From Labrys monachus (GTDB lineage Bacteria; Pseudomonadota; Alphaproteobacteria; Rhizobiales; Labraceae), in assembly GCF_030814655.1 (NCBI RefSeq), contig NZ_JAUSVK010000001.1, positions 1,755,501 through 1,819,500 of the forward strand: a DNA stretch of 64,000 bases. The letters are read 5' to 3'. Each line of letters starts with the position of its first letter. Within the stretch, counting starts at the first letter, position 1. Shown one piece after another: positions 27,256 through 35,147 of the stretch. A model generated the notes under the pieces. It was not told the DNA's origin, did no database searches, and was given only the letters and a program-made list of their open reading frames with translations. The translations under genes and the position numbers were made by a program.

Positions 27256-28410
27256 TTATGCCGGCACACCGTGCGCCGACCCGTAGAGTTCGTCGATCAC
27301 CTCCTCGGCGATGGCGAAGGAGGTGCTGGCCCCGGTGCCGCTGGTGATCAGCACGATGCGCAGGGCGTCGGACGGCCGGTCGACCAGCATCAGGCGGTCG
27401 GCGGCGGAGGCGTAGGTGCCGGTCCAGCGCTCGACCACGGGCGGCAGGGGGCCGTCGAACACCTCGGCATATTCGTCGAGGATGAGATCGTCGACGCGGG
27501 TCGGCGCGAAGGGCGGCGGCGTCGCGGCATAATGATGGGAATCGCCGACCACCAGCGAGCCGTCGGCGCTGCGCACGACGATGAGATGCACGCCATTGTC
27601 GAGATGGGCGGCCTGCTCGGCTTCGAGGCGGCGCGCCAGGGCCGCCGCCGCCGGCAGCTCGGCATAGCCGAGATAGCGCACCATGCCGAGATCGGACATC
27701 ACCGCCGGCAAGGCAGGGTCGAACGCCGCCGGCGCCAGCCGCATCATGTGGAGGAGACAGCGCCGGAGGCCGTAGGCGGCGATCCGCTCCGGATGCAGGG
27801 TGCGGAAATCGTCGCCCGGGCAGACCACCACGGCGCCGGCCTCGAAGGCGCCGGCGCTGGTTTCGAGCCGCGGCGGCGCAGCGGCATGCACCGCCGTCTG
27901 ATAGTGGAAGACCACGCCATGGCGTTCGGCGAGCCAGGCGGCGAGCTGCGGGATCGCCTCGCGCGATTCGACCCGCATCTCGTGCGGGCTGTAGAGCGCC
28001 CCGGCGAAGCGCCCGGCGCGCAGGCCGGCGCCGTAGTCCGCGAGACCCGCGGGTTCGACGAGGCGGCATTCGGCGCCCATCTCGGTGGCGAGGAAGTCCT
28101 CGATGACGCGGCGCGCCTCCGGCCGGCGCGCGACGGTGAGGAGGCCGCGCTGCAGCACCGGGATGCGCGCGGCTTCGGCGACCTCGGACCAGACCTCGCG
28201 CGAGCGCATGGCCCGCGCCCAGCATGCGCCCGCCTGCTGCCCGGTGATGGTGATGAAGCCGAAATTGCGGATCGAGGCGCCGTTGGCCTGGGCGTCGCGG
28301 TCGAACACCACGACGCGCTTGCCGCGCCGGGCGGCGGCGAGGGCATGGGCCAGCCCGCAAATGCCGGCGCCGACGACGGCGAGATCGAAGGAACGAGCGG
28401 AAGCGGACAT
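27256..28410 (-). CDS. FAD-dependent oxidase of phosphonate catabolism (TIGR03364)
   Basis: A 384-residue DAO-family flavoprotein with the N-terminal Rossmann motif DLAVVGAGICGLAHALAAARRGKRVVVFDRD, here given to show the GxGxxG and the closing acidic residue, ASIRNFGFITITGQ as flavin-attachment region, and a C-terminal RIVLITSGTGASTSFAIAEEV loop. This subfamily is found almost only in 2-aminoethylphosphonate operons, and members have been reported to oxidise 2-aminoethylphosphonate or its N-methyl derivative to phosphonoacetaldehyde. It is the first gene of the operon. No phnW transaminase is present, so this enzyme may be the entry step. The exact Pbf letter is not assigned. Confidence 0.85.
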   Translation of the reverse strand: MSASARSFDLAVVGAGICGLAHALAAARRGKRVVVFDRDAQANGASIRNFGFITITGQQAGACWARAMRSREVWSEVAEAARIPVLQRGLLTVARRPEARRVIEDFLATEMGAECRLVEPAGLADYGAGLRAGRFAGALYSPHEMRVESREAIPQLAAWLAERHGVVFHYQTAVHAAAPPRLETSAGAFEAGAVVVCPGDDFRTLHPERIAAYGLRRCLLHMMRLAPAAFDPALPAVMSDLGMVRYLGYAELPAAAALARRLEAEQAAHLDNGVHLIVVRSADGSLVVGDSHHYAATPPPFAPTRVDDLILDEYAEVFDGPLPPVVERWTGTYASAADRLMLVDRPSDALRIVLITSGTGASTSFAIAEEVIDELYGSAHGVPA

Positions 28411-28514
28411 GGGATACGCACGGGGTGAGATGGCAGGGGAGGCGGACAGTAACCGCCCTTATGCGACGTCTTCGTGACGGAGGAAAGTGGGCCGGAGGCG
28501 CGGATGGCCTCCCG

Positions 28515-28560
28515 GGAGTGCGGACGTCTCGTCCGCTCTTGTTCCCGGTGGGACGAACCG
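28515..28560. repeat. Half REP/BIME-like element, class C
   Basis: GGGAGTGCGGACGTCTCGTC followed by CGCTCTTG is one class C arm plus the first bases of the family core; the second arm is missing. It lies about 50 bases from the left edge of the AT-rich RT/SLATT cassette. Confidence 0.55.
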
Positions 28561-28605
28561 CGGCCCGAACAATCGACAAGGAAACGGATTTTTTGTAACT
28601 AAAAT

Positions 28606-30432
28606 TTAAAAAACTCTAAGTGCAGGAGGAAGTGAACGTAAAGCCAATTTGCGGTATCGTCTGTCAAGAAAAGCTTTAGAATGTATCTTCACTAACATTT
28701 CCTTTTGCTTATTATTTATAAGATTATTGTGAAAAACACTTATAAGCATAAGAAATTTAGAATGCGTGATTCCGCTAGCTCTAGAAGAGTTTTTTGCACG
28801 AAGAATAGATCTAATTCTCCCAGCGCCTCGTAATGTATCGCTAAGCTGCCTATGAAAATCCAATACCTCTTCGACGCCACTGTTGCTCACACTCGTCAGT
28901 AATGTTTCAAATCTATCAAAATATTTTGTCCGAAGAAATAAGGGGTACATGCCAGCTACCATTCTTCCGAACTGTCGATCATTTCGCCAAACATCGTAGC
29001 CGTCTTCAATAAGTGAAAGTATGACGCCGGGCGCACCGTATTTTGAAAGCAACCAGATTGCAGCATAAAAGCCAAAATTTCCTCTTCTTGCAATTGAACG
29101 ACTGATGCCCCTTATCTCAACGGCCTCGTATCTCCTTCCCGTTGAAGTCATATCGACAATTGTACCTGCCGCTTTAATAATTGCAGCGTCATCCACAATT
29201 TCAGGATCTTCAATATAAGATCTCAACAGATCAAGCCACTTTTTCGTAAGTGGACGTGACGCCAAGTAGTCCAAGACCGCCTGTCTACAGCCGGGACGAT
29301 CCTTAAGAATTTGCCGTAATGGAGCAAGCGGTAGATTAGCCTTCGCGATCTTAGCCAAACCAAAAAGTCTCTTAACTATCTTCTCTCCCCAACCGTCTTT
29401 AAAATGGCCTCGGATGACAATTTGTTTGATAATTTTTGAAAGTAAATATGCTATTTTTACTAAAGGTTTTCCGCCGGTGATCTTTCGATCTATGTAACGC
29501 TCAAACTTATCAATTCGCCTATTTTCGTCAACACAGAAGTATCTAATAGCTTCGGTTGCACTCAAAATTATTGTTTTCCCTGAATTTAAGCGAACATGAC
29601 GCGTATGCAAAATAATATCTATATCACGAAGTAGAGACTTTCCTTCAGATATAGACCAAACGCCAAGTTTTATATCATCCATGTACCTAGTATAGCTTAC
29701 GCCTTTTTTGGTAACGTAGGCATCCAAATCGTATAGAAAGCAATGTGCAAGTATTCTTGGTGCGTCTAGATCTATTTGTGGTAAGCCTATATCCACCCTA
29801 GGCATATAATCAGGCTGCCAAAGCATTCCATCTAATGTAAAAATCAAAAGATCCAGAGTCGCTTCGCTGGCGGAAATATATGATGAAATTACATTTCTTA
29901 AAAGAACGTATCCAATGCAGTCATAATAATTGGCGATATCCGTCACCACGATGAATTTATTCACTTCGATCATGTCATAAATTTTATCTTTAAATTTCAA
30001 CCAAGCGGCAAAACTACCATAGTCGGGGCCATCGAAGCGCCTACCTCTAAAACGAGTTTGATCAGGCTCAAAGTAAGCACTTGGGGAGGGAGCCTTGCCA
30101 CGAATAGAATGAAAGAGTGCATCAGAAAGCCTCTGAAGTACAAGAGAGTCGTCAACGGTTGGCAGCGCGATCTGCCGGCAAATCCCCTTAGATTTTTCAA
30201 CCAGAACTCTAATAGGTTGCTGCGGTCTATAAGTTCCACCGCAAATTTCAGCTGAAATTCGTCTACAGTTGTTGTCTAGATCAACATGAAAGTCCAAATT
30301 TTCAATCGGATCCGGCAGCATTCTCTCACGAAGCTTAGTTCGAATATCTTCACGCCAAGTGCGTTTCAACGCACTCGGTCGAAACAAATCTTGTAACTCT
30401 TTCTCTCGGAGGGAAAAACGAGGTGATCGCAC
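28606..30432 (-). CDS. Defense-type reverse transcriptase (UG/Abi-like)
   Basis: A 608-residue protein whose N-terminal 300 residues form a reverse transcriptase domain: RQIALPTVDDSLVLQRLSDAL (RT1 region), VVTDIANYYDCIGY with catalytic Asp165, IGLPQIDLDAPRILAHCFL (RT4), YTRYMDDIKLGV with the YMDD box at 250-253, and RLNSGKTIIL. Both catalytic aspartate sites are intact. The C-terminal 300 residues are helix-rich with no endonuclease, maturase or integrase domain, as in the UG/Abi group of phage-defense RTs rather than group II introns or retrons. It starts at GTG 30432 (no ATG before residue 38). Very AT-rich compared with neighbours; divergent from a SLATT effector gene. The UG class is not assigned. 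Confidence 0.88.
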   Translation of the reverse strand: MRSPRFSLREKELQDLFRPSALKRTWREDIRTKLRERMLPDPIENLDFHVDLDNNCRRISAEICGGTYRPQQPIRVLVEKSKGICRQIALPTVDDSLVLQRLSDALFHSIRGKAPSPSAYFEPDQTRFRGRRFDGPDYGSFAAWLKFKDKIYDMIEVNKFIVVTDIANYYDCIGYVLLRNVISSYISASEATLDLLIFTLDGMLWQPDYMPRVDIGLPQIDLDAPRILAHCFLYDLDAYVTKKGVSYTRYMDDIKLGVWSISEGKSLLRDIDIILHTRHVRLNSGKTIILSATEAIRYFCVDENRRIDKFERYIDRKITGGKPLVKIAYLLSKIIKQIVIRGHFKDGWGEKIVKRLFGLAKIAKANLPLAPLRQILKDRPGCRQAVLDYLASRPLTKKWLDLLRSYIEDPEIVDDAAIIKAAGTIVDMTSTGRRYEAVEIRGISRSIARRGNFGFYAAIWLLSKYGAPGVILSLIEDGYDVWRNDRQFGRMVAGMYPLFLRTKYFDRFETLLTSVSNSGVEEVLDFHRQLSDTLRGAGRIRSILRAKNSSRASGITHSKFLMLISVFHNNLINNKQKEMLVKIHSKAFLDRRYRKLALRSLPPALRVF

Positions 30433-30541
30433 TTTTTGATTCCAACATTCGTATTAGGACGTTCACGTTCTTTAACATGGTGCCCGCCCTTTTAGGGGCA
30501 TATACACATAGGGCAGACGAATCGGTTAAGGCTAAGGGATA
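30433..30541. promoter_or_regulatory. Divergent promoter region of RT/SLATT pair
   Basis: 109 bp separate the two divergent start codons. It contains a hairpin TGCCC...GGGGCA (about 30480-30502) and AT-rich candidate -10 elements (TATACA near 30500; TATTAG near 30451), but I cannot assign promoters firmly. Any structural RNA made here would start in the shared spacer. Confidence 0.4.
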
Positions 30542-31165
30542 ATGAGTGCGGAATCAAAAGAAGCGGCGAAAGCTTTACGTTCTCGAATGTGGAAGACGCG
30601 TGGGTCACGGTTCGTTGCCCAGGCGCGATATAGAGGCCAAAATTTGCTGTCAATTTGGTCTATAAGTGTACTTTCCATTTACGTAATTGCTCTCTCTCTA
30701 GTAGCTTTGCTATTTGAAGCGGAATTAAATCACATTGACCTTAAGGTGATAAATGCGGCTAATGTCGTCCTTTCAGTTTGTATTATTGCGTTTAGCTTAA
30801 TTGAATTCTCTCGGGATTATCTCGGAGCGGCAGAGGCAATGAATTCCTCTGCCTTGGAGATTGGTAGATTATATGGAGAGATTTCCGTTCGTTACGAGGA
30901 TGAGGGAATTTCCCAAGAAGAGGTTGCTGAATTCGATCGTCGTTATTCGAATATACTAGAGAAATATCCTAATAATCATCGAGACATGGACTACAGAATA
31001 TTTCAGATGTCTAATCCGAGGCAGTTCAACGAGTGGTGGGTAAAGTGTATAATTACCAGAGCTATCGCGCGAGTGGTAATTTGTTTGAGAGTCTGGATGA
31101 CATATTTGTTCGCGATGCTGGCGCCTCTATTAGGAGCGATTGTATATTATATTATATGGAGGTGA
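30542..31165 (+). CDS. SLATT-type transmembrane effector
   Basis: A 207-residue membrane protein. It has a basic N-terminal helix (residues 1-33), two close membrane segments (SIWSISVLSIYVIALSLVAL at about 37-57 and NAANVVLSVCIIAFSLIEFS at 71-90), a charged helical cytosolic part, and a third hydrophobic segment at about 178-205. This layout matches SLATT domains (SMODS and SLOG-associating two-TM effectors), one family of which (SLATT_5) is known to accompany reverse transcriptases. Such proteins are proposed pore-forming effectors that kill or arrest infected cells. AT-rich, divergent from the RT gene, preceded by AAGGGA. Confidence 0.78.
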   Translation: MSAESKEAAKALRSRMWKTRGSRFVAQARYRGQNLLSIWSISVLSIYVIALSLVALLFEAELNHIDLKVINAANVVLSVCIIAFSLIEFSRDYLGAAEAMNSSALEIGRLYGEISVRYEDEGISQEEVAEFDRRYSNILEKYPNNHRDMDYRIFQMSNPRQFNEWWVKCIITRAIARVVICLRVWMTYLFAMLAPLLGAIVYYIIWR

Positions 31166-31395
31166 TCTATCGCCGCGTTTCCAAACAGCCTCTCCGGGCC
31201 TCCTATGAACAGATCACCGCGCTCGGACGCGGCCGCCGCTTCGGCGTGGAGGAGCAGGCACGCATCCGGGCGATGATCGGGGAGGGTTATGGCGCGCAGG
31301 CCTTTGCCGATCTGAGCGTCGAGACCGGCGGCGCGCCCTTCGATGCCGTGCTCGGCGATCTCGTTTCCGCCGTGGCGCGGCGCATCGGGCGGTGA
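31156..31395 (+). CDS. Small hypothetical ORF or gene remnant at cassette edge
   Basis: A 79-codon frame whose ATG overlaps the last 10 bases of the SLATT gene. It begins MEVIYRRVSKQPLRASYEQI and ends DLVSAVARRIGR. GC content jumps to the genome norm within its first 10 codons, so it is more likely the remaining 3' end of a chromosomal gene cut by insertion of the RT/SLATT cassette than part of the system. I do not recognise the family. The overlapping start could still give coupled translation. Confidence 0.4.
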   Translation: MEVIYRRVSKQPLRASYEQITALGRGRRFGVEEQARIRAMIGEGYGAQAFADLSVETGGAPFDAVLGDLVSAVARRIGR

Positions 31396-31401
31396 GGGCG
31401 G

Positions 31402-31540
31402 GGGTCATCCCGGACGCGATGCGGCACGAAGTGACGCTTCGCAGATCCGGGACCGTCGGGCCGATAGAGGCGCTCTTTTCGGCTTGCGGTTCCGTGTCTG
31501 CATCGCACCCCTGCGGGGTGCCATGCGCACGGGATGACAG
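31402..31540. repeat. Intergenic palindromic repeat (TCATCCCG/CGGGATGA type)
   Basis: GGGTCATCCCGGACGCGATG followed by CGGCACGAAGTGACGCTTCG and AGATCCGGGACC, ending near GGGATGACAGCGTGGCC, is a long imperfect palindrome of a type common between genes in this order. The rest of 31541-31694 shows no gene. Confidence 0.5.
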
Positions 31541-31694
31541 CGTGGCCGGGCTTGCTCGCCCCCTGGCCTCGAAAGGCGGGGGCGTGATACCCTTGGGGAA
31601 CCTCGGATGGCGCGGACGCATTCCCTGTTCGCGGCGCCTGCCCGGAATGCGTGCAACGCCGGACCGGCACCGGCTGGAAAGGGAGGGACGAGCG

Positions 31695-32180
31695 ATGGTC
31701 GCCAAGAACACGATCTGCCTGTGGTACGACAAGGAGGCCGAGGAAGCGGCCCGCTTCTATGCCGGGATCTTTCCCGACAGCGGCGTGCACGCCGTCCACC
31801 GCGCCCCGGGCGACTATCCGTCGGGCAAGGAAGGCGACGTGCTCATGGTCGAATTCACCGTCGCCGGCATTGCCTGCCTCGGCCTCAATGGCGGGCCGGC
31901 GATCAAGCACAATGAAGCCTTCTCGTTCCAGATTTCCACCGACGACCAGGAAGAGACCGACCGCTACTGGAACGCCATCGTCGGCCATGGCGGCCAGGAG
32001 AGCGCCTGCGGCTGGTGCAAGGACCAGTGGGGCGTCTCCTGGCAGATCACGCCACGCGTTCTGATGGAGGCGATGGCGGCCGGCGGCGCCGAGGCCAAGC
32101 GCGCCTTCGATGCCATGATGACGATGCACAAGATCGACGTCGCCGCGATCGAGGCGGCCCGGCGCGGGGCGGGGGCGTAG
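31695..32180 (+). CDS. VOC-family protein (PhnB-like, glyoxalase fold)
   Basis: A 161-residue protein of the vicinal oxygen chelate superfamily, PhnB/3-demethylubiquinone-9 methyltransferase-like branch. It begins MVAKNTICLWYDKEAEEAARFYAGIFPDS, here given to show the family's WY/F..EAEEAA.FY pattern, and contains VEFTVAGIACLGLNGGP and KDQWGVSWQITPRVL. Members are small dimeric proteins, mostly without proven activity; despite the name, no methyltransferase fold is present. Start at 31695, preceded by GGGAGG. It stands alone, convergent with the CoA-transferase genes. Confidence 0.88.
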   Translation: MVAKNTICLWYDKEAEEAARFYAGIFPDSGVHAVHRAPGDYPSGKEGDVLMVEFTVAGIACLGLNGGPAIKHNEAFSFQISTDDQEETDRYWNAIVGHGGQESACGWCKDQWGVSWQITPRVLMEAMAAGGAEAKRAFDAMMTMHKIDVAAIEAARRGAGA

Positions 32181-32197
32181 GGCCGATCCCGCGGCGG

Positions 32198-32989
32198 TCA
32201 GCCGGCCCGGATCGCCGTATCGTCGTGCAGCTGCCGGGCGAAATCGGGATAGGTCTCCGCCAATTCGTCGAACACCCGGCTGCGGAGGAGATCCAGGGTG
32301 CGGGCGCAGGGCAATTGCGTCGAGGCCGTCTCGGCATCGTGCTCGAAGGCGAAGCCGGTCTCGGCCACGATTTCCGGCAGGCTGTGGCCGGGGTGGATCG
32401 ATTCGAGCCGGAAGCCGCGCCGCGTCTTGTCGAAGGAGAACAGGCCTCGCCCGGTGAGCAGGGCATGGGGGCCGCCTGTCCGGTAGACGCCGCTGTCGCT
32501 CGCGCCGGGCGCGCTGATGAAATCGACGCGATCGACGAGGACCCTTCGCGTATGCTCCTCGCGGAAGAGAATGACGCGGGGGATGACGTAATAGAGAAAG
32601 GCGGAGCCGAACGAGCCCGGCCAGCGCACCGCCGACGTCGGATAGGGCCCGGTGCCGACGAGATTGATGTTGCCGTGGCCGTCGATCTGGCCGCCGCCGA
32701 GGAAGAAGGCGTCGATGCGCCCCTGCGCGGCGCAGTCGAACAGTTCGGCGCCGCCATTGGTGAAGAAATTGTGCCTGACCGAGCCCAGGATCGAGAGCCG
32801 CACGGGCGCCTCGCCGCTGCCTTCCTTCAGGGCGCGCAGCAGCATGGCGCCGGCGGCCGGGATCGGCGAGGAGGCGCCGACGGCGACGTGGCGGGTACCG
32901 TCGAGCAGCCGTGCGATGGTCACGATCAGGAGTTCGCGCGGCGTGACGGGCGGGGCGATGGCGTTCCCCTTCATGGCGTTCCCCTTCAT
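32198..32989 (-). CDS. CoA-transferase family protein, beta subunit
   Basis: A 263-residue family I CoA-transferase beta-type subunit. Motifs seen are HVAVGASSPIPAAGAMLLRAL near the N-terminus, NGGAELFDCAAQGRIDAFFL, GGGQIDGHGNINLVGTG and KTRRGFRLESIHPG. The Ser-Ser-Pro-Ile-Pro loop resembles the IpdB-like group, in which the usual catalytic glutamate is absent and which act as acyl-CoA ring hydrolases. The reading frame opens with two perfect tandem copies of a 15-base unit, giving start codons at 32989 and 32974. It overlaps the alpha subunit by ATGA. Substrate unknown. Confidence 0.85.
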   Translation of the reverse strand: MKGNAMKGNAIAPPVTPRELLIVTIARLLDGTRHVAVGASSPIPAAGAMLLRALKEGSGEAPVRLSILGSVRHNFFTNGGAELFDCAAQGRIDAFFLGGGQIDGHGNINLVGTGPYPTSAVRWPGSFGSAFLYYVIPRVILFREEHTRRVLVDRVDFISAPGASDSGVYRTGGPHALLTGRGLFSFDKTRRGFRLESIHPGHSLPEIVAETGFAFEHDAETASTQLPCARTLDLLRSRVFDELAETYPDFARQLHDDTAIRAG

Positions 32990-33810
32990 GGCGCGGCCCC
33001 GACGGCGCTGTCGTCCCGCATGAAGCCGGCGAGATAGTCGTCGAAGCCGGCCTGGCTGCGCGCGGCCTTCGCATAGCGCTTGAGCTCGGCGGTGTCGGCG
33101 GCATACTCGCCCCACAGGCCGTAGGGCCGGGCGCCGCGCGGCGCGACCGCGACGCCGCGGACATAGAGCGAGGGCAGCACGCCCGCCGCCAGGATCTCGC
33201 TATCGAGGAGGTCGTCCTCGGTGATGCGCTCGACGGTGGCGAGGACGCTCCGGGCGGCATAGGCCATGGCGGCGAGTTCGCGCCGCCGGCCGATCCAGAC
33301 ATTGCCGGCCCGGTCCGCCAGCGGCGCATGGAAGATGGCGAAGTCGACGTGAATGGCGGGAACGAGGACGATCGGATCGGGATCGGCGGCCATGGGATTG
33401 TCGATCACCGTCCAATCCGGCCGGTTGGCCAGGACATCCGAACCGATCAGCCCCCGGATCGGCATGAAGGGCACGCCTTTCTGGGCCGCCATCAGGCCGG
33501 CATGCACCGCCGGGCAGGTCGCATCCCGGATGGCGAGCGCGCCTCGACCGACCGCATCGGTAAAACGGGGCGCTCCGCCGGCTTCGCCCAGCGACACGGC
33601 GCTCGTCTCGATCGAGGACACCAGGCCGGCGCCGATCAGCATGTCGGCCTGCATCCCGCCGGTCGGCACGCAGACGAGGTGGAGATTATCCGGCCCGGCG
33701 GCGATGATGGCGCGGGTCATCGCCATCGACACGCCGGCATAGTCGGCGGGCAGCGCCAGCCGCGATCCCGGCGTGATCAGTTCGGCCCATTGCTGCAGGT
33801 TGGAAGACAT
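32986..33810 (-). CDS. CoA-transferase family protein, alpha subunit
   Basis: A 274-residue alpha-type subunit, started at MSSNLQQWAELITPGSRLAL. Conserved features are LVCVPTGGMQADMLIGAGLVSS (glycine-rich CoA-pocket loop), FMPIRGLIGSDVLANRPDW and ADRAGNVWIGRRRELAAM. It pairs with the beta subunit downstream (ATGA overlap). The IpdA/GctA-like architecture suggests a role in degrading an acyl-CoA or dicarboxylic CoA thioester; no pathway genes adjoin it, so the substrate stays open. Confidence 0.85.
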   Translation of the reverse strand: MSSNLQQWAELITPGSRLALPADYAGVSMAMTRAIIAAGPDNLHLVCVPTGGMQADMLIGAGLVSSIETSAVSLGEAGGAPRFTDAVGRGALAIRDATCPAVHAGLMAAQKGVPFMPIRGLIGSDVLANRPDWTVIDNPMAADPDPIVLVPAIHVDFAIFHAPLADRAGNVWIGRRRELAAMAYAARSVLATVERITEDDLLDSEILAAGVLPSLYVRGVAVAPRGARPYGLWGEYAADTAELKRYAKAARSQAGFDDYLAGFMRDDSAVGAAP

Positions 33811-34052
33811 CGGCGGGGCCTCGTGGCAGGCATGAGCGTGTCGGAAGCCGGCCGCGGCCGGTTCGCTGCACAATGACCATCCCCCCGAGACGAAATCCAG
33901 CATTCCCTTCGCGGCGGCCGGAAACCGCAAGGCCACCCGGCGCGTTGCCGGTGTTCGCCTGGCGCCGCGAAATCGGATCTTGCGTCGGCGCGATTGCGGC
34001 TTAGTTCTACAGGGCCTCTTCCGGCTGTCGTCGCTTACCAAAGGAGTAAGGA

Positions 34053-34964
34053 TTGGACCTCGATCACGCTCTCCAATCCGTCGTCGCCCTCCATGCCACC
34101 ATTCCGGAGGACGGCTTCACGGCAGCCAGCCTGGGGACGGAAAGGGTGGGCAGCGGCGTGGTCATCCGCGAGAGCGGCCTCGTCCTCACCATCGGCTACC
34201 TGATCACCGAGGCCGAGAACATCTGGCTGACGAGTTCCGGCGGGCGGGTCGTCCCGGCCCATGCGCTCGCCTATGACCAGGAGACCGGCTTCGGGCTGGT
34301 GCAGGCGCTCGACCAGCTCGACCTGCCGGCCATCGAACTCGGACGGTCGGGTGAGGCCCGGCGGGGCGATTCCGTCGTCATCGCCGGCGGCGGACGCGCG
34401 CCCTTCGTGCAGTCCAGCATCATCGGCAAGCAGGAATTCGCCGGCTATTGGGAATATCTGCTCGACGAGGCGATCTTCGTCGCCCCCGCCCATCCCCTGT
34501 GGGGCGGCGCCGGCCTGCTCGATGCCGAGGGCAGGCTCCTCGGCATCGGTTCCCTGCTGATGCAGCAGATGGCCGGCAGCGGCAAGACGCAGGACATCAA
34601 CATGATCGTGCCGATCGACCTGCTGCCGCCGATCCTCGACGACCTCCTGGCCTATGGCCAGGTCAACAAGCCGCCGCGGCCCTGGCTCGGCGTCTACTCG
34701 GCGGAAAGCGACGGCAAGGTCGTGCTCGCCAACGTCGCCGGCAAGAGCCCGGCCGCTTCGGCCGGCCTGCGCCAGGGCGACGTCGTCGCCGGCGTGCGCG
34801 ACCTCGGCATCGACGGCCTCGCCGATTTCTACCGCAAGGTGTGGAGCAGCGGCCCCGCCGGGACCGAGATCCCGATCGAGGTGGTGCGCGAGGGGCGCAG
34901 CCTGTGGGTCCGCGTCCGCTCCGCCGACCGCGGCAGCTTCCTGAAGCGGCCGCGCCTGCATTGA
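34053..34964 (+). CDS. HtrA/DegP-like pseudoprotease with PDZ domain
   Basis: A 303-residue protein with a trypsin-like beta-barrel (residues about 1-190) and a C-terminal PDZ domain (PWLGVYSAESDGKVVLANVA ... AGLRQGDVVAGV). All three catalytic positions look replaced: the HtrA NNHV histidine region reads VLTIGYLITEA, the DPxTDLA aspartate region reads DQETGFGLVQA, and the GNSGGP serine loop reads PLWGGAGLL. It is therefore probably an inactive scaffold or sensor. It starts at TTG 34053, fixed by AAGGAG 6 bases upstream. No signal peptide is visible, so a cytosolic location is likely. Confidence 0.82.
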   Translation: MDLDHALQSVVALHATIPEDGFTAASLGTERVGSGVVIRESGLVLTIGYLITEAENIWLTSSGGRVVPAHALAYDQETGFGLVQALDQLDLPAIELGRSGEARRGDSVVIAGGGRAPFVQSSIIGKQEFAGYWEYLLDEAIFVAPAHPLWGGAGLLDAEGRLLGIGSLLMQQMAGSGKTQDINMIVPIDLLPPILDDLLAYGQVNKPPRPWLGVYSAESDGKVVLANVAGKSPAASAGLRQGDVVAGVRDLGIDGLADFYRKVWSSGPAGTEIPIEVVREGRSLWVRVRSADRGSFLKRPRLH

Positions 34965-34989
34965 GGGGCGGGCCGCTGGCCTGCAGAAC

Positions 34990-35105
34990 AGAGCGCGATT
35001 TTTCTTCTCCCGGGTCGGGAGAAGGTGGCGCGAAGCGCCGGATGAGGGCCTGAACTTCGACAATCGAGGTGCGGATATCGGCTTATCCGCGTCGAGTCCG
35101 GCCCG
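34990..35105. repeat. Intergenic repeat (CTTCTCCC/GGGAGAAGG type)
   Basis: CGCGATTTTTCTTCTCCCGG then GTCGGGAGAAGGTGGCGCGA and AGCGCCGGATGAGGGCCTG, closed by CCCGGGAGAAGG. Longer relatives are at 46370-46525 and a fragment at 39105-39145. These are widespread intergenic palindromes in Hyphomicrobiales. Confidence 0.6.
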
Positions 35106-35147
35106 GGAGAAGGCGGCTGATCCCCTATCCCGGCCCCTGTCGGCCCG

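Noticed and set aside
28606-30432. Group II intron maturase or retron RT
   Set aside because: No maturase/HNH domain and no intron RNA ends; no msr-msd like element or VTG-type retron motif was seen; the helical C-terminus fits UG/Abi RTs better.
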